Notes under the pieces: model-generated
The model's input: only the letters and a program-made list of their open reading frames with translations
What the model was told of the DNA's origin: nothing
Database searches by the model: none
Origin: Sporolactobacillus laevolacticus DSM 442
GTDB taxonomy: Bacteria; Bacillota; Bacilli; Bacillales; Sporolactobacillaceae
Length of the DNA stretch: 64,000 nt
Reading direction: 5' to 3'
NCBI RefSeq assembly: GCF_000497245.1
Contig: NZ_AWTC01000008.1
Coordinates: 192,917 to 256,916, forward strand
Part shown: piece after piece, positions 1-8,700 of the stretch
How the letters are laid out: each line of letters begins with the position of its first letter
How positions within the stretch are numbered: the stretch's first letter is position 1
Translations under genes and position numbers: made by a program

Positions 1-935
1 ACCGTAGGGCCGCCGGGCATAAAATGAATAGCGTTGATCGGACCAACCATCCCCGAAAAACCGAATCCGGCGCTGATCGGCGTGCCTTTTATTTGGAAAA
101 TCGCGCCGAATGTACCGAGAAGAGCGGCATTGAGCATGATCGGAACCAAAATTTTCGGTTGTCTGACCATGGCCGCAATCATAATCTTCGGCGTGCCAAG
201 CACGATAGAAAGCGATAAACCGATTTTATTGACGGTTAGTCCGCCCACAAACATGCCTACAGCTGCCGCCACACACCCCAGATTGCCGGCACCCGATGCA
301 ATCCCGCTCATGCCGATCGCTGTGGCAATCCCCACGGTGGAAACCGGAGAAATCATAATTACCGAGAAGGCAACTGCAATCAATATCCCCATTGGGATCG
401 GTTGCAGCACAGAAAAACTGTTGATGATCTCGCCAAGTCCAACAGTTATCGCATGTACAATCGGATATACAGCCAGACCCATACCGCCACCGATGGTACA
501 TATAATCGGAGGCATAACAAGCGGCTCAAACGACTTCAGATGGCCGCCAATGAGTAAAATCAATCCGCATGTTAAACTGATGGTCACCAGTATATTCACT
601 AAGTCACCTATTCCATTAATCACAATGCCATTTGGTGTAAACTTCAGTGCACCCGATCCTGCCCACGCAGCCGCAGCCACACAAACCATCGGAATCGGCT
701 TCATTTTAAATTGAAAAGCCACTGCAGCACCAATTAACAAGGGTACCGCCAGCGTGAAAATCGTGACTAATTGATAGATGATTCCAAAAATCGGCATCCG
801 CCCCATCAACGCCTTACTTAACTCACCAAGCAGTGCTGAAGGAACCAATGCCGCAACAATGCCAACCGCATGGCCGACAAGAACATTATTCACAAATGCT
901 TTCACTGTCATCTTCTCTTTTTCCAACTTCAACAT
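1..935 (-). CDS. PTS EIIC-like membrane protein (PfoR/PTS_EIIC_2 type), 3' end outside window
   Basis: About 311 codons are visible on the minus strand, and the gene runs off the left edge. The product is almost entirely hydrophobic, with roughly eight membrane segments and many Gly/Pro/Ile-rich stretches (for example FTPNGIVINGIGDLV, PISAGFGFSGMVGPINAIHF). This is the pattern of the EIIC-like family that includes Clostridium PfoR. The likely role is a sugar permease domain or a membrane sensor; no EIIA or EIIB is visible. The start at 935 has AGGAG five bases upstream. An extended -10 promoter lies about 55 bp upstream. Family assignment is from recall of motifs and substrate is unknown. Confidence 0.75.
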   Translation of the reverse strand, partial: MLKLEKEKMTVKAFVNNVLVGHAVGIVAALVPSALLGELSKALMGRMPIFGIIYQLVTIFTLAVPLLIGAAVAFQFKMKPIPMVCVAAAAWAGSGALKFTPNGIVINGIGDLVNILVTISLTCGLILLIGGHLKSFEPLVMPPIICTIGGGMGLAVYPIVHAITVGLGEIINSFSVLQPIPMGILIAVAFSVIMISPVSTVGIATAIGMSGIASGAGNLGCVAAAVGMFVGGLTVNKIGLSLSIVLGTPKIMIAAMVRQPKILVPIMLNAALLGTFGAIFQIKGTPISAGFGFSGMVGPINAIHFMPGGPT

Positions 936-989
936 CCTCTCTCCTGTTTTCTCTCTCTGTTTTTACCATTCAAAATAGTGAGTGAGGTT

Positions 990-1018
990 ATTCTAACACA
1001 TTAAATTTTTCAATGCAA
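990..1018 (-). promoter_or_regulatory. sigma-A promoter for the EIIC-like gene
   Basis: On the minus strand TTGCAT (1013-1018) is followed after exactly 17 bases by TAGAAT (990-995), preceded by TG as in an extended -10. Just upstream, AACGC and GCGTT arms (about 1017-1041) form an imperfect inverted repeat that could be an operator. Confidence 0.6.
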
Positions 1019-1140
1019 CGCGTTTATTCGTTAAAGCGTTTGTGCATAACTAATTTTTAAGTACCGGACCTTGATCATCACTTATTGTCCAAAAGAAAAT
1101 ACTGTTCAGTTATAGAAGATCTCACATTTCAGGCTGGTAT

Positions 1141-1170
1141 GAAAACAAATAGAACCCATATTAGGGTCCT
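1141..1170 (-). terminator. Rho-independent terminator of the ABC operon
   Basis: On the minus strand AGGACCC, a six-base loop and GGGTTCT form a 7-bp stem with one G-U pair, followed by ATTTGTTTT. It lies about 30 bp after the permease stop codon. Confidence 0.7.
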
Positions 1171-1201
1171 ATAATCAAAATTGAATTTTAATCATTCCGA
1201 T

Positions 1202-2017
1202 TCACGTCCGGCGCATATAGGCACGGACCGTTAGTGGTGCAAAGATCGCCACAATAACAGCAGCTCCGATAAGAGAGATCGCAGGATCCCAACCAATCGT
1301 TGCGTTGTTAGCTAAATCACGGACTGCCGTGACAAGATGAGAGATCGGGTTGAACTTTACAAACCACTGAAGCCAATCAGGCAAAGTTTTCACCGGCACA
1401 AATGCATTTGAAAGAAACGTCAGCGGAAATAGTACAATCATTGAAATGCCTTGTACGCTTGAAGCTGTGCGTGCAATCACACCAAAGAAGGCGAAGATCC
1501 AGCTGATCGCCCAAGAACAAACAATAACAAGAAGTCCGGAGATAACAACGTAGCCTAGACCTCCATCGGGGCGATAACCCATGATAAAGCCCATCGTGAA
1601 GGTGAGCCCTGTCGCAATCGTATACCGAATGGTATCGGCCAGTAGTGCGCCAGCCAGCGGAGCAATGCGCGCGATCGGTAGTGACTTGAATCGATCGAAC
1701 ACGCCCTTATCCATATCTTCACGCAGCTGGACACCGGTGACAATTGATGTCGTGATCACGGTCTGTACGAGGATACCAGGAATAATGACCGGCAAATAGC
1801 TCTTCACATCTCCGGAGATAGCACCGCCAAAAAGGTAAGTAAACATCAGGGTGAAGAGGATGGGTTGGAACGTAACATCGAACAATTGTTCAGGTGTGCG
1901 TCGAATCTTCAGCAAACCTCTATAAGCCATCGTTAACGAGTTGCGTACCGACTGACTGAAGCTCACGTAGTTAGTCAGCTCTCGATCGGCAGGAGATTTA
2001 ATAACCGTACTTTTCAT
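1202..2017 (-). CDS. ABC-2 type permease, DrrB-like
   Basis: A 271-aa integral membrane protein of the ABC-2 permease family, with about six transmembrane segments. A signature-like stretch (GVQLREDMDKGVFDRFKSLP) is typical of daunorubicin/drug exporter permeases. It should form the membrane channel for the ATPase encoded just upstream. Its ATG overlaps the ATPase stop codon (ATGA), so the two are translationally coupled, and GAGGGG precedes the start by nine bases. The likely role is export of a drug, lipid or glycolipid. The substrate cannot be read from sequence. Confidence 0.88.
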   Translation of the reverse strand: MKSTVIKSPADRELTNYVSFSQSVRNSLTMAYRGLLKIRRTPEQLFDVTFQPILFTLMFTYLFGGAISGDVKSYLPVIIPGILVQTVITTSIVTGVQLREDMDKGVFDRFKSLPIARIAPLAGALLADTIRYTIATGLTFTMGFIMGYRPDGGLGYVVISGLLVIVCSWAISWIFAFFGVIARTASSVQGISMIVLFPLTFLSNAFVPVKTLPDWLQWFVKFNPISHLVTAVRDLANNATIGWDPAISLIGAAVIVAIFAPLTVRAYMRRT

Positions 2018-3045
2018 TGTTTTATTCCCCTCACTTCATCTGTTTCATCCATTTCTTTTGCTGCATCCTCTTTTACACCATGACCGGTAATGGTCAGAAA
2101 AACCTCATCAAGGGTTGGTTTCTGCACACTCAGCTCAGCTAACTGGATGCCCGTTTCGCGAAAAGCAATCAGCAGATCAGTAACCCGGTCGGCGTCTGCC
2201 ATCGGTGCGGTAATCTTCCCGCCTTCAGGCGAAACGGCGGACTGGACCATGAGCACACGTTCGACGGTTTGACGAGCATCCTGGATGTCCTGCGGATTTT
2301 GAATCCTCAATTGCAGCGACGAGCTGCCAACTGATGTCTTCAGCTCATCTGCAGTTCCTTCTGCAACGACGCGACCACGATCGATCACCGCAATCCGGTC
2401 CGCCAACTCATCGGCTTCTTGAAGGTATTGTGTCGTTAAGAGTACGGTTGATCCTGTTTTGACCAAACGACGAATGGTCTCCCACATTTGATTGCGCGTG
2501 CGCGGATCAAGACCGGTCGTCGGTTCATCTAAGAAGATGAGCGGCGGCTGTGCGATAAGACTTGCCGCCAAATCTAGCCGACGGCGCATGCCTCCGGAGA
2601 ACTTTTTCAACGGTCGTTTCGCAGCTTCCGTTAAACTAAACTCTTCTAACAGCTCCACTGCCTTATGCCGTGCTTCCGCACGTCCCAGCCCTAACAGACG
2701 AGAAAAAATGACTAAATTCTCGGTAGCGCTGAGTGACTCATCGACTGAGGCATACTGACCGGTTACCCCAATTAATTGACGGACAATCTGCGGTTCTTTT
2801 ACCACATCGTGCCCAAATATTTTCGCCGACCCTGCGTCCGGTCTCAGTAAAGTCGCCAGCATTCTGATTGTGGTGGTCTTGCCTGCCCCATTCGGGCCAA
2901 GAACACCATAGATTGAACCGGCGCGCACATTCAGAGTTACACCGTCAACCGCACGATTGTCGCCAAAAGTTTTGACCAGTGCGTGCGCTTCAACAGCTAA
3001 ATCACCATTGTCTGGTGCTATTATTCTACTTTGTACCTGTTTCAT
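2014..3045 (-). CDS. ABC transporter ATPase, DrrA-like
   Basis: A 343-aa ABC ATPase with Walker A GPNGAGKTTT near residue 54, signature FSGGMRRRLDLA, Walker B LIFLDEPTTGLD, and a C-terminal extension of the DrrA type (DUF4162-like). It energises the co-transcribed ABC-2 permease. A strong ribosome site (GGGAGG) lies eight bases before ATG. The C terminus is Asp/Glu-rich. The drug or antibiotic export role is inferred from family; no resistance phenotype can be read here. Confidence 0.92.
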   Translation of the reverse strand: MKQVQSRIIAPDNGDLAVEAHALVKTFGDNRAVDGVTLNVRAGSIYGVLGPNGAGKTTTIRMLATLLRPDAGSAKIFGHDVVKEPQIVRQLIGVTGQYASVDESLSATENLVIFSRLLGLGRAEARHKAVELLEEFSLTEAAKRPLKKFSGGMRRRLDLAASLIAQPPLIFLDEPTTGLDPRTRNQMWETIRRLVKTGSTVLLTTQYLQEADELADRIAVIDRGRVVAEGTADELKTSVGSSSLQLRIQNPQDIQDARQTVERVLMVQSAVSPEGGKITAPMADADRVTDLLIAFRETGIQLAELSVQKPTLDEVFLTITGHGVKEDAAKEMDETDEVRGIKQ

Positions 3046-3442
3046 TTTAATTCCTCCCTCTTCTTAAATAACTATAATTTGAAATTGCTATTTTTATAAT
3101 GAACTCACGTCGGGGGATTCCTCCGCCCTAGGACGGATTTTTTCCGGTCACCTTATAAAGAGAGAATAAACCACATTTATTAACTGAACGTGAATGATCC
3201 ATTGAGAAGAAAAAAGAATAATGCTCTGCCACAGCAAGTTATTTCCTGCATTCCCAAACATCTGGTTATTATTCTCCGGGAATGCAAGCTATTTCCTGCA
3301 TTCCTAAACGTCTTGTTATGATGTCCCGGGAATGCAAGTTGTTTGACGCTTGCAAAAGCAGAAGACTATCATAGAATTGATCGGTTGAGGACTCAGGGGA
3401 ATTTCTGAACCAGCCCACCAAAAGTATTCGAGGAGGTCTACA
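3046..3442. other. Intergenic region with tandem hairpins between divergent genes
   Basis: A 397-bp spacer between the ABC operon (minus) and the aldo/keto reductase (plus). Apart from the two-copy hairpin repeat at 3234-3340 it holds a GC-rich near-palindrome at about 3131-3146 followed by six T. No gene is seen. Confidence 0.6.
3234..3340. repeat. Two-copy 50-bp tandem repeat, each copy an inverted repeat
   Basis: The block starting GCAAGTTATTTCCTGCATTC at 3234 recurs at 3284 with a period of exactly 50 bp, and the first seven bases of a third unit start at 3334. Each unit carries TGCATTCC and GGAATGCA arms (nine perfect pairs in copy 1). Because arms alternate, stems can also form between neighbouring units, so two mutually exclusive folds exist. 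Confidence 0.8.
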
Positions 3443-4387
3443 ATGAACTATCGTCGTCTTGGCAACACAGGAGTCAAAGTCAGTACGGTCAGTCTGGGAA
3501 GCTGGCTGACCTATGGCGGCTACGTCGCTAACGAAAATTCAGTGAACACCATCTTAAAAGCCTATGATCTCGGCATCAATTTCTTTGATACGGCAAATGT
3601 CTATATGCGCGGTGAAGCGGAAAAGGTCGTTGGCAAAGCGATAAAGTCCTTTCCTCGCGAATCCATTGTACTCTCCACAAAAGTATTTTTTCCGATGGGC
3701 GACGGACCCAATGATCACGGCCTGTCTCGAAAGCACATCATGGAACAGGCGAATGCCAGCTTGAAGCGTCTTGACGTTGATTATATTGATCTGTATTATT
3801 GTCACCGTTTCGATACGGAGACGCCGATTGAAGAAACACTACGCGCTTTCGATGACCTCATTCATCAGGGCAAAGTCAATTATATCGGGGTTAGCGAATG
3901 GACTGCAGCGCAAATCACTGAGGCTGCTCATATTGCCGACCAGAAACTGCTCAACCATTTTGTTGCCAATCAATCGCAATATAGCATGCTTTATCGAAAC
4001 ATTGAAGATGAAGTCATTCCCGCAAGCTCGGCACACGGCGTTAGCCAGGTATGCTGGTCACCGCTTGCTCAAGGTGTTCTGACTGGAAAATACACATCGC
4101 TTGATAATATTCCGGCAGGAAGCCGCGCAGCCGAAAAGAAAGGCGGCATCTTGCGCTTTCTAACGGAAGAAAACCTGAATAAAATATCCGAACTCAAAAA
4201 AATTGCTGCTGAACTGGGGATCAGCATGGCTGAACTCGCACTTGCCTGGATTCTCAGGCAGGAAAACGTAGCCAGTGTTGTCGTCGGCGCCAGCAATCCG
4301 GATCAGATTGTGGACAACGCCAAAGCCGCCGATATTACGCTTGATAAGGAAACAATCAATCAAATTGAAGCTATATTAAACAATTAA
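3443..4387 (+). CDS. Aldo/keto reductase (Kv-beta/YhdN-like)
   Basis: A 314-aa NADPH-dependent aldo/keto reductase of the potassium-channel-beta-like branch. The catalytic tetrad is visible as D49 and Y54 (FFDTANVY), K80 (STKVF) and H121 (YYCHRFD). The C-terminal cofactor motif VVVGASNPDQI is intact. It probably reduces carbonyls or methylglyoxal-type aldehydes in the cytosol; the substrate is unknown. GAGGAGG sits seven bases before ATG. A strong terminator follows, so it is monocistronic. Confidence 0.92.
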   Translation: MNYRRLGNTGVKVSTVSLGSWLTYGGYVANENSVNTILKAYDLGINFFDTANVYMRGEAEKVVGKAIKSFPRESIVLSTKVFFPMGDGPNDHGLSRKHIMEQANASLKRLDVDYIDLYYCHRFDTETPIEETLRAFDDLIHQGKVNYIGVSEWTAAQITEAAHIADQKLLNHFVANQSQYSMLYRNIEDEVIPASSAHGVSQVCWSPLAQGVLTGKYTSLDNIPAGSRAAEKKGGILRFLTEENLNKISELKKIAAELGISMAELALAWILRQENVASVVVGASNPDQIVDNAKAADITLDKETINQIEAILNN

Positions 4388-4460
4388 TTCTAAACAAGTA
4401 TTTTGTGAAAACAAAGTCTTCACTGTACGTACTCTCAGATAACTGTTATAAAACGTGAAA

Positions 4461-4500
4461 AAGCGGGCTCAGAAATTTATTTTTCTGAGCCCGCTTATTT
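4461..4500 (+). terminator. Strong terminator after the aldo/keto reductase
   Basis: A perfect 15-bp stem (AAGCGGGCTCAGAAA at 4461-4475, TTTCTGAGCCCGCTT at 4482-4496) with a T-rich tail. It can work on both strands. Confidence 0.85.
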
Positions 4501-4510
4501 TCTCTTACAA

Positions 4511-4558
4511 TAAAACACCCCACAAAGCGGACTGATTTCGTCCCTGCTTTATGGGGTG
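4511..4558 (-). terminator. Terminator of the YagU-like gene
   Basis: CACCCCAcAAAGC and GCTTTaTGGGGTG arms (4516-4528 and 4545-4557). On the minus strand the hairpin is followed by TTTTATTG, which fits the gene ending at 4588. Confidence 0.75.
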
Positions 4559-4587
4559 CATTTAAGTGGTGAACAAATAGAATAAGC

Positions 4588-5133
4588 TTATTTGGCTACG
4601 GAAGCACCAACGGTTAATTTCTGAGCTGCTTTGTTTTTGAAATCATTTCTGGTTCTAAAGACATCAATGACCCACATCCACACCATGTGTCCCAGAGCCT
4701 CCGATAAATGTTCAGCAAACGGTTGTTTCCAGACTGGAGGAACTGTACCCATGATCGGCATAATAATAAGATGAAATGCAACCCAAACAGCTAAACCGAA
4801 AACAGTACCTTGGCCGATTGTGATTTTAGGAAAACGTTCAGCTAAAATGCAATAAATAATCGCGAATACGATGGAAAAGGAAAAATGAATAATAAAACTT
4901 ACCCACGGCATGTGCAGTCCTGAATACACATAGGTCAGGTGAGTAATATGTGCCGGTATCCCCATTTGTTGCAAAAGTTCCTGTGGAGGATTGGTTAAAT
5001 TTCTTGCTACAGTTCTTGGAGGAAGAAGATTTTCCCATCCAAGTTTGACAATTCCCGAGATAATACCCCCAAGAATTCCAACAATGACAAGATTAATAAT
5101 GTTACTTTTACCATTTAAACTTTTACTAGCCAT
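4588..5133 (-). CDS. YagU-like (DUF1440) membrane protein
   Basis: A 181-aa protein with about four transmembrane segments and the family-typical segment LPPRTVARNLTNPPQ after the first. E. coli YagU is an inner-membrane protein linked to acid resistance; that role is known for the homologue only. A GGAAGG ribosome site precedes ATG. The short Lys-rich tail should be cytosolic. It is monocistronic with its own terminator. Confidence 0.8.
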   Translation of the reverse strand: MASKSLNGKSNIINLVIVGILGGIISGIVKLGWENLLPPRTVARNLTNPPQELLQQMGIPAHITHLTYVYSGLHMPWVSFIIHFSFSIVFAIIYCILAERFPKITIGQGTVFGLAVWVAFHLIIMPIMGTVPPVWKQPFAEHLSEALGHMVWMWVIDVFRTRNDFKNKAAQKLTVGASVAK

Positions 5134-5760
5134 ACGAAAACTTCCTTCCTTATTTAAAACTTGTTGAATAAATAATACATATTTTGAATCTCCGATCAGA
5201 TTCTGCGCACGTGTTGTTTATCCATCCACAATATGGAAGATATTAACGCTCATAAATTATTTAATCAATGAATGTAAGGGCTTTAGCTTATTAAACAGCT
5301 AAAATTCAATAAATTGCCAATAAAATGTCGTCAAAGTGTTGCTTTATGAACTGTTTCCGTCCTTGAAAGCGTCCAATGCTTAAACGAAATGTCATTTATT
5401 TATAGAATCCATCCGACTTCTAAAACCCCGCTTCTTCGAAGATTCGAAAAACCAACGCTGGTCTCCCACAAAAGAAGGGCAACTTGAACATGAGAATTCT
5501 CTCATTATTTTCTTAGAAGTTTCTAATTAAGCTCTAATGATTAATTCAAAAGATTATTTGTACACTTAGAGGGGTCTTATGACAGAACCTTTTGCGTTTG
5601 ATTTGAAGAAGAAATTATAGATTAACGACAAAGTAGAGAATGTACGCGCTAATTGATCCAAGAACAAGATCGCCTAAGTCACGAACGATCCGATTAATAA
5701 TTAGGATACCTGTACAACTCAGACACTGGGTCAAAAATAACAGTCAAAGAAGAGGTATGG
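5134..5760. other. 627-bp intergenic region with a 13-codon ORF
   Basis: AT-rich spacer upstream of the large polymerase gene. At 5579-5620 a short reading frame (MTEPFAFDLKKKL, stop) follows GAGGGG at good spacing. It could be a leader peptide or the first codons of a decayed transposase. No promoter or riboswitch was recognised. Confidence 0.35.
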
Positions 5761-8700
5761 ATGGATTATAAAATTAGTGTTATTGTGCCCGGTTATAATG
5801 TAGCAAGGTACATCAGACAATGTCTGGATTCCTTAGTGAATCAAAGTTTTAAACAGATACAAGTCATTATGGTAGATGATGGTTCTCCGGACATGGAAAC
5901 TGGTCGAATCATGGATGAATACGCTTCTAAATACACCAATTTCCAGGTTGTTCATCAGGAGAATAAAGGACTAGGTGCCGCTAGAAACACGGGTATCAAG
6001 TACGCTGAAGGAGACTATATCGCATTTGTTGACAGTGATGATTATCTCAGCCTTGATGCTTACGAAGTCATGTACCGGATGGCTGAACATACTCACTCCG
6101 ATATTATTGTGGGAGGGGTCAACCGTTTCAATTCAAAGAAAAATATCAAATCCTGGCTGCATAAGAAAGCTATATTTGACACGCAAGAACGAACACATAT
6201 TACGAAGAATCCCGAATTACTTTATGATACAACATCGTGGAATAAACTGTATAAACGATCATTCTGGAATAAGCATCATCTTGCATTCCCTGAGGGTATG
6301 CTCTATGAAGATATCCCTGTAACGATTCCGGCCCATTTTCTGGCTGAATCTGTAGACATCATTGAACAAACGGTCTACTACTGGCGTATAAGGGAAGATG
6401 ACATATCTATTACACAAGAAAAAAATAATATAAACAGCTTTAAAGACCGGATGAAAGCACTGCATATGCTCAATGATTTCATGAGTGAGCACCATGTGTC
6501 TGAAGAAATGCGTAGAGCCAATCAAATTAAATATTTAATGGTCGATTTCTATATTCATCTTAGAGATCTCCAATTCGCCGATTCGGTTTATATTAATCAA
6601 TTCCAGAAGTTATTAGCCGACGAGCTTTCAAAGGTAGATCCAGACCTGCTGAAAAGCATCCCGGCCCGCCAGGCACTCGCCTATCAATTCGTTCTCCAAA
6701 ACACCATGGAAGACGTTATTGGCGTGATTAAGCTTAATAGAAGACACACTCTTAACGTTAAGCCTTATTGCGAAAACGGGCATTGGTATAAGAAATTCAC
6801 GGTTTCGGAAGCTGCTGAAAAGCATCCCGTCTGCGTCGATGATTCCCTTGAGGCCGTCTCCCAAGTTCATAAAATGCAATGGAATGATGAAGGGGATTTA
6901 GAAATAACCGGTCATGCCTATATCGAAGGCATTGATTCAAGAAGAAAATCGCAAGTAAAAATTACAGCGACATTGGTAAACCTTGAAAATCAAAAACAAC
7001 TCGAACTGCCAGTTTTGCTCACTAAAGATTCGGCGATTACAAGAAAATGGGGTACGGTTAAAGTCCATCCAATTAATCCATTGCACAGAGTGTACAACTA
7101 TAATTGGTCATCATTTTCTCTTAAACTTCATGCCGATGAATGCTTGAATGTCTTAGATACTGGAAGATGGACCATTTATGTAACGGTTATCGCTCAGGGT
7201 GTTAAGAAAACAGTCCGCCTCGTAAATCCGCTCGCGCAAGGTACCGACGCAAGCTTCAGGATTCGACAAGACTTGGCTTGGACAATCAAACGTAATGGAC
7301 GTTCAGAGCTGGCGATTGACGTTCATAAGCCGGATGTTCTAATCAAAGACGGCTATGTCAAAAATAATCAATTAATCATAATCGGTCAGACAAATAAAGA
7401 CATTGCTGATCTCTGTTTAAGCTATTTCAACACAAAAACAAATGAATTATCTTGCTTTATTCCTGAAATACACTATGCTCGAAAAAACCAATTTGAATTA
7501 ATTATTCCTAATGACAAAATGGGAGAAATGGTGTTTGATCAAACAGGTTGGCTGATCGGTTACCACCTTCACGGTGAGTCCGTACCTTATCCTGCTTATG
7601 CTGATTTCACAAATAGCAGTCAAATGTTTACCCTTCACAAACGGCATGTATGGCTTGAAAATTATGAAGGCTTGATTACTATTTTCGCATCAAAAGATCG
7701 GCATCCGATCGCCCAGTATCTGTCTCTTTCCGGAAGTACAATGGACATCGAGCTAAGCTTGCCAGACGAATTAAGTTCAATGCTGAAAAATTCGGACAAA
7801 AAACGTCTTATCTTTGAATCCCAGAACAACGGGGCTCCTGTTGTCGTTGATTTTCCTGACACACACGCATCAAATAATTATAGAATCCGGTTTGACTTTT
7901 TAGATCAAAACGGTGATTTCAAACTGTTTACTGCAGGCAAATGGAATGTATCGGTAGAAGTACTTGGAATAACTGATGAAGGAAAAAAATATGCTGTAAA
8001 ACGTCCTGTTGTTTTTTCAAAAGTGCTTAGCGAAACCTCGAATTTCCGCTATTCATTTAAAAAGAAGCTTTCATTCTCAGCAGAACATGGCATGCATGAT
8101 GCGCTTAACTTTAGTACAAACATTTCATGGGGAATGGTTGACCAAACAACGAGAAGAAGAAAATTCGTTAAATGGTATCTCTATCCCCTAATGCGTCTTC
8201 TTCCGATTAAGAAAAACGTTGTTGTTTTCGAAAGCTTCTGGGGCAGATCTTTCAATGACAACCCGAGAGCCATCTACGATTATATGAGGCAGACCTATGG
8301 CAACAAGTACAAATACGTTTGGTTTTTGAATAACGAATACACGCCGGTCACAAGCCCCGCGATCGCCGTGCGAAAGAACAGTTGGCGTTACTTTTATTAT
8401 CTTGCTCGGGGGAAATATTTTGTTGAAAATGCCAATTTCCCTAACTTTTACGTCAAACGTAAAGGCCAAATTGAAATGCAGACCTTGCACGGAACGTTCA
8501 TGAAGACGATGGGGCTTGATGAAAAAGTTACGTTTAATACGAGAAGCAAGCAGGGAGCGCTGCTGAAACGTTCGGGACGATGGGATTACCTGATTTCGCC
8601 AAGTCCTTACATGACGGAAATCTCAGGGCGAGCATTCTTGTTTGAGCACAAGATGCTCGAATGCGGATTCCCGCGAAATGATGTTCTGTATCTGAATAAT

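Noticed and set aside
34..714. 226-aa plus-strand ORF
   Set aside because: Antisense shadow of the EIIC-like membrane gene, which has a ribosome site and promoter on the minus strand.
3234..3340. CRISPR array
   Set aside because: Only two units with no unique spacers between identical repeats and no cas genes.
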